From DASYYE01 sp035946955 (lineage in GTDB: Bacteria; Actinomycetota; Actinomycetes; Streptosporangiales; Streptosporangiaceae), in NCBI GenBank assembly GCA_035946955.1, contig DASYYE010000228.1, forward strand, positions 1 to 17,935: a DNA stretch of 17,935 bases, written 5' to 3'. The first letter of the stretch is position 1; every line of letters begins with the position of its first letter. Shown in pieces: positions 1 through 7,505 of the stretch. The translations under genes were made by a program, and so were the position numbers. The notes beneath the pieces are model-generated. The model had not been told where the DNA came from. It ran no database searches and worked only from the letters and a program-made list of their open reading frames with translations.

Positions 1-170
1 CCGCCACCCCCGCCACCGCTCCCTGCCACCCCAACAACCCCAGGCGCGAGCCCAGCAGCCCCCGGCACGAGCCCAGCGCTCCCCGCAACGCCCCGGCCAC
101 CCTGTCCGCCCACGCCGGCCACCCGCCAATCCATGATCGTCTTCCACTTATCACGGGTTTTGGCTGGTAG
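1..170. other. Possible partial coding region, strand unresolved
   Basis: This GC-rich stretch is open in several frames. On the plus strand, the frame beginning at base 3 ends almost every codon in G or C and stops with TAG at 168-170; it would give a Pro/Ala-rich tail with an imperfect repeat (REPSSPR, HEPSAPR). On the minus strand the same bases are third codon positions of another open frame, which could start at GTG 154-152 and would read out of the window. A second minus start, ATG 134-132, has GGAAGA five bases upstream but poorer codon bias. The two best readings share their third positions, so codon bias cannot choose between them. Either end falls inside the inverted repeat at 144-219. 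I do not recognise a family. Confidence 0.25.
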
Positions 171-219
171 AAAACCCTATAAACCGGGCATAACGACAAC
201 CAGAACCCGTGATAAGTGG
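144..219. repeat. 16-bp perfect inverted repeat, MITE-like or terminator-like
   Basis: The arms CCACTTATCACGGGTT (144-159) and AACCCGTGATAAGTGG (204-219) are exact reverse complements around 44 bases. Inside is a competing hairpin, GGGTTTT (155-161) with AAAACCC (171-177), which reuses part of the left arm, so the two folds exclude each other. The segment is more AT-rich than its surroundings. No transposase is nearby. It could be a small non-autonomous mobile element or an intergenic structural repeat that ends transcription between the left-edge sequence and the deaminase gene. Confidence 0.6.
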
Positions 220-280
220 GTCCATTGTCTCATCGGGCGGGAAGCAGGGGGCTGGGGCGACTTGGGGCGGGTGCGCGGGC

Positions 281-357
281 GAGTGCGGTGCGGGAGGGAG
301 TGCGGTGCGGGAGGGAGTGCGGTGCGGGAGGGGGGAGGAGGAGTGCGGTGCCGGGGG
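281..357. repeat. 17-bp G-rich tandem repeat
   Basis: The unit GAGTGCGGTGCGGGAGG occurs three times without interruption at 281-297, 298-314 and 315-331. After a purine-rich spacer a diverged fourth copy lies at 341-357, ending right at the stop codon of the minus-strand deaminase. It is therefore the immediate 3' flank of that gene. The array looks like a variable-number tandem repeat. The minus-strand transcript through it would be C-rich, and no intrinsic terminator is visible. Confidence 0.75.
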
Positions 358-1464
358 TCAGCGGGGGAGGCCGGGGACGCGGACTACGGCGTTGGTGGCA
401 GCGCGGGCGGTGGCGAAGCCGGGCTTGATCAGGGTGTTGATGATCTTCAGGCGCTCGTCGAAGTGCGCGAAGGCGCTCTTCATCGCGTTGATGGTGAGCC
501 ACTCGACGTCGGACCAGCCATAGCCGAAGGTCTCGGCCAGGCGGTGGAACTCCGAGGACAGGGTGACGCCACTCATGAGACGGTTGTCGGTGTTCACGGT
601 CACCCGGTACGACAACTGGCGGAGCAGGCCGATCGGGTGCTGTGCGATCGAGGGGGCGGCGCCCGTCTGCACATTGGAACTCGGGCACATCTCCAGCGGG
701 ATGCGCCGGTCCCGGATGTAGCTGGCCAGCCGTCCGAGGCTGGCTACGCCGTCGTCCGACACGGTGATGTCATCGACGATCCGCACGCCGTGGCCGAGGC
801 GCTCGGCACCACACCACTGCAGTGCCTCCCAGATCGAGGGCAGCCCGAACCCCTCCCCCGCATGGATCGTGATGTGAAAGTTCTCCCGCGCCACGTACTG
901 GAACGCGTCCAAGTGGCGGCTGGGCGGCCACCCCGCCTCGGCGCCAGCGATGTCGAAGCCCACCACACCGGCGTCTCGGTAACGCACGGCGAGTTCGGCG
1001 ATCTCCAGCGACCTGGCGGCGGTCCGCATGGCGGTCAGCAGGGCATACACCGTGATCCCGCGCCCGGCCGACCCGGCCCGGAACCCTTCGAGCACCGCGT
1101 CGACGACCTCGTCCAGGCTGAGCCCGCCCGCAACATGGAGTTCCGGGGCGAACCGGACCTCGGCATACACGACCCCGTCAGCGGCCAGGTCCTCCGCGCA
1201 CTCGACCGCCACCCGCGTCAGCGCCTCCCGCGTCTGCATGAGTGCGACGGTGTGCTGGAACGCGTCGAGGTAGAGGTTGAGGTGCCCACGGTGGGCGCCC
1301 CGCTGCAGCCAGAGGCCGACCTCGTCAACGTCGTGCGACGGCAGCTTGTCGTAGCCGGTCTCGCGTGCCAGGTCCACGACGGTCGCGGCCCGCAGCCCGC
1401 CGTCCAGGTGGTCATGGAGCAGGACTTTAGGCACGGCCTGGATCTCCGGCAGCGTCAGCAGCAC
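358..1464 (-). CDS. add: Adenosine deaminase, mycobacterial-type
   Basis: This zinc amidohydrolase (368 aa) converts adenosine and deoxyadenosine to inosine and deoxyinosine in the cytoplasm. The hallmark sites are in order: HDHLDGGLR with metal ligands H17 and H19, HAGE at 201-204 with catalytic Glu204, RLGHG near 222-226, CPSSN at 260-264, and NTDNR at 291-295. The last replaces the usual SDDP, and is, with HDHLDGGLR, the form I recall from mycobacterial adenosine deaminase. The start is GTG at 1464; a nearby ATG at 1472 is out of frame and closes at once. The gene lies 56 bp downstream of the LOR gene on the same strand and may be co-transcribed with it. A second, different adenosine deaminase is at 6477-7505. 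The family call is firm; preference for other N6-modified adenosines cannot be excluded. Confidence 0.93.
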   Translation of the reverse strand: MLLTLPEIQAVPKVLLHDHLDGGLRAATVVDLARETGYDKLPSHDVDEVGLWLQRGAHRGHLNLYLDAFQHTVALMQTREALTRVAVECAEDLAADGVVYAEVRFAPELHVAGGLSLDEVVDAVLEGFRAGSAGRGITVYALLTAMRTAARSLEIAELAVRYRDAGVVGFDIAGAEAGWPPSRHLDAFQYVARENFHITIHAGEGFGLPSIWEALQWCGAERLGHGVRIVDDITVSDDGVASLGRLASYIRDRRIPLEMCPSSNVQTGAAPSIAQHPIGLLRQLSYRVTVNTDNRLMSGVTLSSEFHRLAETFGYGWSDVEWLTINAMKSAFAHFDERLKIINTLIKPGFATARAATNAVVRVPGLPR

Positions 1465-1520
1465 GCGCCCATTGTCCCACTCCGGGGTGGCCCCGGCCGG
1501 CGGGACGGCTCGGCGGGCTG

Positions 1521-2019
1521 TTACCGCTGCTGCTCGTCGTGGTGGATGCGGTCCAGGCAGACCGCGACCGACAAGAGGAGGGCGTCATCCTGCCCGGGAG
1601 CGACGTCGACCCCGTAGGTGTCCCGCATCCGGAACCAGGACCGGGAGATCCGCGCGAGCACCTGGCCGCCCGACCGGACTTCGAACTCCTTGTCCAGGAT
1701 GTTGCCCACAGCCTCGAGTTCGCCGCGACCGGGCAACTCCACCACTGACCGGTGGTGCAGGGGTGAGAAGACCGCCTTCTTCACGGTCGCGACCACAGCA
1801 CCGTCCCGCTCGATGTCCATGCTGTCGCGGAACGTCAGGATCTTCTTGCGGATGGTCGCGACGACCTGGCCCGAAGAGTCTTTGAGTTCAAAGGTCTCCC
1901 GCAACCGCAGCGCCTTCCCATCAACGAGGAAGACCTTGTTCCCCTGCTCGTCCGTTACCCAGAAGTCGTCCCCGATCCGAGAAGACCTTCTCCCGCACCA
2001 TGTATCGCATACGGAGCAT
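1521..2019 (-). pseudogene. LURP-one-related (LOR) protein, frameshifted near its N-terminus
   Basis: The body of the protein (from IGDDFWVTDEQGNKVFLVDG through the RDTYGVDVAPGQDDA region) matches the LURP-one-related, tubby-like beta-barrel family. Bacterial members are about 160 aa, and their function is not well defined. The open frame on the body side begins at 2057 with an unrelated N-terminus. The family-like N-terminus MRYMVREKVFS instead lies in another frame, with ATGs at 2019, 2010 and 2001. Removing one C from the CC at 1977-1978 joins VFS to IGDDFW and restores a protein of about 162 aa. So there is either a one-base insertion that breaks the gene or a sequencing error. If the gene is intact with the 2057 start, it is 178 aa with an odd Cys/Arg-rich head. 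It ends in TAA at 1521-1523. Confidence 0.8.
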
Positions 2020-2043
2020 CGTGGCACAGACCGGTTCGTTTGC

Positions 2044-2396
2044 TCAGGTTTGTTCATCCAGACCGGGTTCGCGGTCCTTCAGGTACACGATGAGCGACTT
2101 CACGGCACATTCCAGGTCAGGGAGATCCTCATCAACGGTGGCCTGCAGGATCGAGTGCGCGTGTCGAAGTAGCGATGGGCTAGGTGGTCGCGCATGCGTG
2201 CGATCTGGCTCCAAGGGATAGATGGCTCTTCCTGCAAGAGGTCATCGGGGAGTGCTTTGACCGCCTCACCGATCTCAAGCAGCCGGATCCGCACCGCATC
2301 GAAGACCAGGCCGTCGGACAAGGTGCCGCGCTGCATATGCGAGCGGATCGCCTCGATCGCAGCCAAGATGTCCGTGAGCCGCTCCCGGTAGCTCAC
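2044..2396 (-). pseudogene. hepT: HepT-like (DUF86) toxin/RNase, frameshifted
   Basis: The helical protein beginning VSYRERLTDILAAIEAI (GTG start at 2396) carries the HepT RX4HXY motif as R69, H74, Y76 within RDHLAHRYF. In the MNT-HepT type VII toxin-antitoxin systems the nucleotidyltransferase modifies the Tyr of this motif and neutralises HepT. The frame as read goes off-family after YFDT and stops at 2100. The family-like C-terminus (AHSILQATVDEDLPDLE onwards, ending LDEQT) continues in the next frame from 2160 to a TGA at 2046-2044. Restoring one base near 2160 gives a normal product of about 117 aa. Its GTG overlaps the stop of the MNT remnant (GTGA), the usual operon arrangement. It is either a one-base deletion or a sequencing error. 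The helices carrying RX4HXY survive even in the truncated 98-aa form. Confidence 0.82.
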
Positions 2397-2506
2397 AGCG
2401 CTACCAGTTCATGCTCAACACGCGAACGGATATCGGGTTTGAGATCCTGCGCAGGGACCAAGTCAACGTGGGTGCCGAGGATGGCTTCGATATCCTTGGC
2501 CGACAT
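2393..2506 (-). pseudogene. C-terminal remnant of MNT-family nucleotidyltransferase (MntA-like antitoxin)
   Basis: From ATG 2506 to TGA 2393 the frame encodes 37 residues that look like the tail of MNT-domain nucleotidyltransferases (…ILGTHVDLVPAQDLKPDIRSR…). It ends in a 4-base overlap with the hepT-like start, as in intact mntA-hepT pairs. The catalytic GS(X)nDxD half is absent. Upstream the same frame stays open for some tens of codons but has no family resemblance, and the GGDEF gene occupies the DNA beyond 2569. The piece is too short to be catalytic, so the module appears to have lost its antitoxin enzyme. The identification rests on a short segment plus gene context. Confidence 0.65.
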
Positions 2507-2515
2507 CCACCTTGC

Positions 2516-2541
2516 CATGGCACGTTGAGCAACGTGCCATG
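2516..2541. terminator. Perfect 11-bp hairpin after the GGDEF gene
   Basis: CATGGCACGTT (2516-2526) and AACGTGCCATG (2531-2541) pair exactly around the loop GAGC. On the minus strand the hairpin starts 28 bases after the GGDEF stop and just before the MNT remnant. No T-run follows on either strand, so it is at most a non-classical terminator. Alternatively it is an operator dyad left from the promoter of the MNT-HepT pair. Confidence 0.45.
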
Positions 2542-2568
2542 TTGTGTTGACGAGGCAATCGGAGCCGG

Positions 2569-3903
<1,335 letters not shown>

Positions 3904-4177
3904 TAACCCTCCCTCGGCCCACGGTGGACGGCACGGCCAAGCTCTCTACAGACGCGAAGAATGCGGCGATTTGCCGCATCCTCAAGGCTGTCTCTCCCTC
4001 ACTCCTTTGCGGCATCACACGGTATGCCGCCAGCATCCGACAGCTAGCCGGATTGTATGGCCTGTAATCGCCGGATCACAATAGGTGATCACCAATATCA
4101 TGTTTCTTACACTTGATGGTCAACTATGCTGACATGCGGCATATGGGCGTATCAGACGGGGATGAGAGGAGGATGAC
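3904..4177. promoter_or_regulatory. Gene-free stretch with a cluster of ATGCGGC/GCGGCAT heptamers and a palindrome
   Basis: No convincing coding frame lies here. Related heptamers recur: ATGCGGC (3961-3967) paired with GCCGCAT (3973-3979) around GATTT; GCGGCAT (4009-4015) paired with ATGCCGC (4024-4030) around eight bases; and ATGCGGCAT at 4134-4142. GGTGATCACC at 4084-4093 is a perfect 10-bp palindrome, 14 bases before TACACT (4108-4113), a possible -10 box for plus-strand transcription. The region is upstream of the GGDEF gene (minus) and of the tiny ORFs (plus), so it probably holds divergent promoters and protein-binding sites. The promoter call is weak. Confidence 0.4.
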
Positions 4178-4201
4178 ATGCGCGGCAAGGACTGGAACTA
4201 A
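4178..4201 (+). CDS. Tiny ORF with strong ribosome site (7 codons)
   Basis: ATG 4178 follows GAGAGGAGG (4164-4172) with five bases between, one of the best ribosome sites in the window, yet the frame is only MRGKDWN and TAA. The stop is followed directly by GTG of a second small frame (4202-4261). A competing ATG at 4173 touches the ribosome site and would give MTCARTGTK. I recognise no family. It could be a regulatory leader peptide, a short secreted peptide or chance. Confidence 0.3.
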   Translation: MRGKDWN

Positions 4202-4261
4202 GTGAGCCTGTCGGCGGCCGCGGCCTGCAGCCGGGGTGGCGCCGCCGCCATCTATTTCTGA
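4202..4261 (+). CDS. Second tiny ORF, possibly coupled to the first
   Basis: GTG 4202 follows the TAA of the preceding 7-codon frame without a gap and opens a 19-residue frame (VSLSAAAACSRGGAAAIYF, TGA at 4259-4261). The peptide is alanine-rich with one Cys and a hydrophobic end. Its stop codon forms the 5' arm of the hairpin at 4259-4278. The same DNA can fold as RNA, GGCGGC (4213-4218) with GCCGCC (4241-4246), so the conserved unit may be RNA structure rather than peptide. Function unknown. Confidence 0.2.
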   Translation: MSLSAAAACSRGGAAAIYF

Positions 4262-4278
4262 TCGCTCGCACGCGATCA
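4259..4278. terminator. 7-bp hairpin overlapping the MFS stop codon
   Basis: TGATCGC (4259-4265) and GCGATCA (4272-4278) pair exactly around TCGCAC. The 3' arm contains the minus-strand TGA of the MFS gene, and the 5' arm contains the TGA of the small plus frame. It lies between convergent transcription units and could stop either one, although no T-run follows. Confidence 0.4.
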
Positions 4279-5532
4279 GAGCGGTGTTTCACCTGTTCGG
4301 GGCCCGGTCCTGGCGATGGCCAGGCCCGCGAGGACACCGAGCACGCCGCCGCCCGCAAGAACCAACGTTGGCGGGAAGAAGTCCGTGAGGGCTCCCGCCA
4401 CGATCATGGCTGTGCCTGCGCTCAGGTTGATCCCACCTTGGGCAACGCCAAAGGCCTGACTGCGGTGTTTGGTCGGCGCGGCAGTGACAAATGCCGCATT
4501 AGCCGCGAGTTGATAGCAACAGCAAGCGCCACTGATACCGAGCACAAGCAACGACACGACCAGGCCGGGTTGGACGGCGAACAGGACCAGCACCCCGCAT
4601 GCTGCGATGGCAAGTGGTCCCATCAGTTGAATGCGGCGCTCGGGCCTGACAAAGCGGCCGAAGGCCAGTGAACCCACGGTGGCACCAAGTGCCCCGGAGG
4701 CGAGGATCAGGCCCACGGCCGTGGGGCCGGCACCGGCCCGCTTGGCCAGCGGGGCAGCCACACCTTCGTAGATGTCGGTGAACGCGACCAGCCAGGCCAG
4801 CAGCATGGGAGTGCGCAAGCGAGCGTCTGCGAACACCAGGCGCACCCCCGTGAAGGCGCCTGCGCGAGAGGGGCTTGGGGTGCGCGAGGACGACGAGGCG
4901 GCCGGCCGGGTATGGACCCAAGCGAGCGTGAAGAGGGCGGAGAGCATGAAGGTGGCCGCGTCGACAACCAGTGAGGTCCGCACCCCGAAAAAGCCCACCA
5001 GCACCCCGCCAGTAGCGAAGCCGATGACCTGGGCGAACTGGACCGTGGTGAGTGTGACGGCAGTGCCCAGGACGTAGCGGTCGCCCTGGAGTATGTCTGG
5101 GTACAGGGCCGCCCGGGCCGCACTGAACGGGGCGCCGACCAGAGTGACCAGGAACAGCAGGGCTATCAGGCCGGCGATAGGGATGCCCGGCAGGGCCATC
5201 ACGGCGACCAGCAAGGCCCGGGCCAGGTCACACACGATCATGAGTTCACGGCGCCGCATGCGGTCGGCCAGGCCCGCCAGCAGGACTCCGCCCACAAACG
5301 TGGGAACGACACTCGCGGCGAAGGTGACCGCGGCGAGCAGGGCTGAGCGGGTGTGGACGAAGACGAGCAGGGTCAGCGCGACGCGGGCGAGCTGGTCACC
5401 CGCGACGGACAGGATCTGCGCGGCCCATAGTGCGCGGAACTCTCCCAGCGCGAAGACCTGGCCAAAGGTGGCTCGGGCCACCACCTCTGGTGCGCCGGAC
5501 GCTCCGGACTCAGCCGCGACCGGGTCAGGCAT
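4276..5532 (-). CDS. MFS exporter (MFS_3-like drug/siderophore efflux type)
   Basis: The protein has about 12 hydrophobic segments typical of a major facilitator; from ATG 5532 it is 418 aa. Soon after the first two helices comes motif A, GLADRMRRRE, the cytoplasmic loop signature. Overall it resembles the MFS_3 group of macrolide- and enterobactin-type exporters; the substrate is unknown. The start is uncertain. The frame stays open to ATG 5709, but that would carry coding sequence through the 17-bp inverted repeat and up to the divergent methyltransferase. Codon third-position bias begins around 5592, just after GAAGGG, where only GTC/ATC codons are available, so a non-standard start is possible. 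ATG 5532 leaves about 30 residues before helix 1, usual for the family. It is divergent from the methyltransferase gene. Confidence 0.85.
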   Translation of the reverse strand: MPDPVAAESGASGAPEVVARATFGQVFALGEFRALWAAQILSVAGDQLARVALTLLVFVHTRSALLAAVTFAASVVPTFVGGVLLAGLADRMRRRELMIVCDLARALLVAVMALPGIPIAGLIALLFLVTLVGAPFSAARAALYPDILQGDRYVLGTAVTLTTVQFAQVIGFATGGVLVGFFGVRTSLVVDAATFMLSALFTLAWVHTRPAASSSSRTPSPSRAGAFTGVRLVFADARLRTPMLLAWLVAFTDIYEGVAAPLAKRAGAGPTAVGLILASGALGATVGSLAFGRFVRPERRIQLMGPLAIAACGVLVLFAVQPGLVVSLLVLGISGACCCYQLAANAAFVTAAPTKHRSQAFGVAQGGINLSAGTAMIVAGALTDFFPPTLVLAGGGVLGVLAGLAIARTGPRTGETPL

Positions 5533-5619
5533 GTCCGGGCCGGACGATGGCGAGTCGGGCTGGTCCGGCGGCGTGCCGGATTCCTGGCTGATGATGACAG
5601 CTATCCCTTCAGAGAACGC

Positions 5620-5658
5620 GGCCGCCGGCGGTCCCTGGAGGAGGGACCGCCGGCGGCC
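5620..5658. promoter_or_regulatory. 17-bp perfect inverted repeat between divergent genes
   Basis: GGCCGCCGGCGGTCCCT (5620-5636) and its exact reverse complement (5642-5658) flank the five bases GGAGG. The element lies between the divergent MFS and methyltransferase starts. As DNA it is a candidate operator; as plus-strand RNA it would be a very stable hairpin with a ribosome-site-like loop. Codon bias in the MFS frame breaks down here, which supports a non-coding role. Confidence 0.55.
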
Positions 5659-5728
5659 CGTTGCAGACTTGGGGGATGCTACCGACACCGCAATGCGTCG
5701 CATGGGCATTATCGATGGAAATGACCCG

Positions 5729-6472
5729 ATGATGCCCGGTGGGCGCGACCGGGAACTGTACCGGCGTGACCTGGCGACCGTCCATCACCGGGGATTCGGC
5801 TTCCACGCTGACGCATGCGCGCCTGGCATCCTCGCGCTACTGGAGCCGGTTCGGTCCCGCAGCGGCCAGGTCCTCGAACTCGGCTGTGGCAGTGGGCTGC
5901 TGACCAGGCAACTCACGGCAGCAGGGCACCGGGTCATCGCCACCGACGCCGCACCCGCCATGCTCGACCTGGCCCGCGAATACGCCCCGGATGCCGAGGT
6001 CCGCCGGCTGACGCTCCCCGATGACCCGCTGCCGCAGGCCGACGCCGTGGTGTCCATCGGCCACGCGCTCAGCTACCTGCCGAGCGAACCCGCCATTGAC
6101 CAGGCGCTGACCGCTATCGCGCGGGCTCTGCGGCCAGGCGGGGTCCTCGCCATCGACATCTGCGACCTGGAGTACGGCCGGGCACGGCACGATGCCCCGA
6201 ACCATAGCCAGGTACACGACGACTGGGCGATCATCACCCGTTTCTCGCTCCCAACACCAGCCCGGTTCGTCCGCGAGATCACCACATTCATACAAAACCA
6301 AGACGGATCCTGGCGACGTGACGATGAACACCACGACAACGTCCTGATCGACACGGCTCGCATACCTGCACTCTTTGCGGCAGAAGGCGTCGAGGTCAGG
6401 GTGGCTGCCGCCTTCGGGGCGCAACAACTGCCCACCGGGCTGCGTACCATCATCGGCCAGCGCCCAGCGTGA
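5729..6472 (+). CDS. Class I SAM-dependent methyltransferase
   Basis: This 247-aa protein has a Rossmann methyltransferase core. Motif I is VLELGCGSG (48-56), binding S-adenosylmethionine; the second strand ends VIATD with the acidic Asp73; motif post-II is around the PQADAVVSIGHAL stretch; and LRPGGVLAIDICD is motif III. The substrate cannot be inferred. The layout (short N-terminal helix, then core, then a C-terminal insert of beta strands ending in RTIIGQRP) resembles small-molecule methyltransferases. The start was chosen at ATG 5729 because GGAA lies nine bases upstream; in-frame ATGs at 5693, 5702 and 5732 are alternatives. It is divergent from the MFS exporter, so a modify-and-export pair is possible but unproven. 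Its stop lies four bases from the convergent deaminase stop. Confidence 0.88.
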   Translation: MMPGGRDRELYRRDLATVHHRGFGFHADACAPGILALLEPVRSRSGQVLELGCGSGLLTRQLTAAGHRVIATDAAPAMLDLAREYAPDAEVRRLTLPDDPLPQADAVVSIGHALSYLPSEPAIDQALTAIARALRPGGVLAIDICDLEYGRARHDAPNHSQVHDDWAIITRFSLPTPARFVREITTFIQNQDGSWRRDDEHHDNVLIDTARIPALFAAEGVEVRVAAAFGAQQLPTGLRTIIGQRPA

Positions 6473-6476
6473 CGCG

Positions 6477-7505
6477 TCAGCCCGCAGCCGCTGCGGCGGC
6501 CTCATCAATGTCGCTGAGCAGCGACTTCTTGCGGTCCGGGCTGAGGAGGGACGCGTTGACCGCGTTGCGCAACAGGGCGGCGACCTCTGCGACCCCCAGG
6601 CCGAACGTACCGGCCACGCGTTCGTACTCCTGAGTGAGCGTGGTTGAGAACATCGGCGGGTCGTCGGAGTTCAGGGTCACGGTCACCCCGGCGTCCATCA
6701 GCGCCTTGACCGGGTGGTCAGCCAGGGACGGGTACACGCGGGTGCACACGTTCGAGGACGGGCAGACCTCCAGCGGTATCCCGTGCTCGGCCAGGTAGGC
6801 GACCAGGGCGGGGTCTTCCACGGAACGGACGCCGTGGCCGATCCGCTCGGCGCGCAGGGACCGCAGCGCCGCCCAGACACTGGCCGGGCCGTCGGCCTCG
6901 CCAGCGTGGGGGACCGAGGCCAGGCCGCTGGCCCTGGCCTGGTCGAACGCGTCAGCGTAGCTGGCCCGGTCCACCCCAGCCTCGGTGCCGCCCAGCCCGA
7001 AGCCGACGAGCCCTTCGGGAGGCTGCCGCGTCGCGAACCGGGTGGTCGCGTCCGCGCCTGCGGGGCCGTCGTCGCCGGCGATGTCGTAGACCCAGGCGAA
7101 CTCCACTCCCAGTGCCGCAGCGCGGCGCCGGCCTTCCCCGAGCGCCTCGGCCAGTTCGCCGTAGGGCATGCCCCTGGACACGTGCGGGTACGGGGTCACC
7201 GTCATCTCGACGTACCGAACGTTCTGCGAAGCAAGGTCGGCGGCTGCGCCCTCGACCAGGTCGGCCAGGTCGGCGCCGCTGGTCACCAGCGAGCTCACGG
7301 CCGTGTAGACCTCGATGAAGTGGGCGAAGCTGGTGAACCGGAGGAACTCGCGGAGCGCGTCCTCGTCTGTGGGGACCGTGGTGGAACCGTTCTGCTCTGC
7401 CAGCCTGGCGACCGTGGCCGCCGAGGCCGACCCGACCAGGTGCACGTGGAGTTCCACTTTGGGGACCGCGAGGATGAAGTCACGAACCTCAGGGGGCAGC
7501 GTCAT
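6477..7505 (-). CDS. add: Adenosine deaminase, second paralogue
   Basis: This 342-aa cytoplasmic zinc deaminase acts on adenosine/deoxyadenosine and is the last gene of the cdd-deoA-add operon. Sites in order: ELHVHLVGS with ligands H20 and H22; HAGE at 200-203 with catalytic Glu202; RIGHG at 221-225; CPSSN at 248-252; and SDDPP at 280-284 with the metal-binding Asp pair. The canonical SDDP contrasts with NTDN of the other deaminase (358-1464), and the two are clearly different subfamilies. ATG 7505 overlaps the deoA stop by four bases (ATGA), so translation is probably coupled. The C-terminus ends in an alanine run. N6-methyl-AMP or adenine deamination is a remote alternative; the operon context favours nucleosides. 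Confidence 0.92.
   Translation of the reverse strand: MTLPPEVRDFILAVPKVELHVHLVGSASAATVARLAEQNGSTTVPTDEDALREFLRFTSFAHFIEVYTAVSSLVTSGADLADLVEGAAADLASQNVRYVEMTVTPYPHVSRGMPYGELAEALGEGRRRAAALGVEFAWVYDIAGDDGPAGADATTRFATRQPPEGLVGFGLGGTEAGVDRASYADAFDQARASGLASVPHAGEADGPASVWAALRSLRAERIGHGVRSVEDPALVAYLAEHGIPLEVCPSSNVCTRVYPSLADHPVKALMDAGVTVTLNSDDPPMFSTTLTQEYERVAGTFGLGVAEVAALLRNAVNASLLSPDRKKSLLSDIDEAAAAAAG

Noticed and set aside
133..1617. Long plus-strand open frame of 494 codons over the first deaminase
   Set aside because: It is antisense to a gene with all adenosine deaminase motifs, crosses the tandem repeat and has no recognisable domain; it is open only because of high GC.
5093..5692. N-terminal 200 codons of the long open frame leading into the methyltransferase
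   Set aside because: Antisense to MFS helices, Arg/Thr/Ser-rich without motif; the methyltransferase fold begins only after about 5729.
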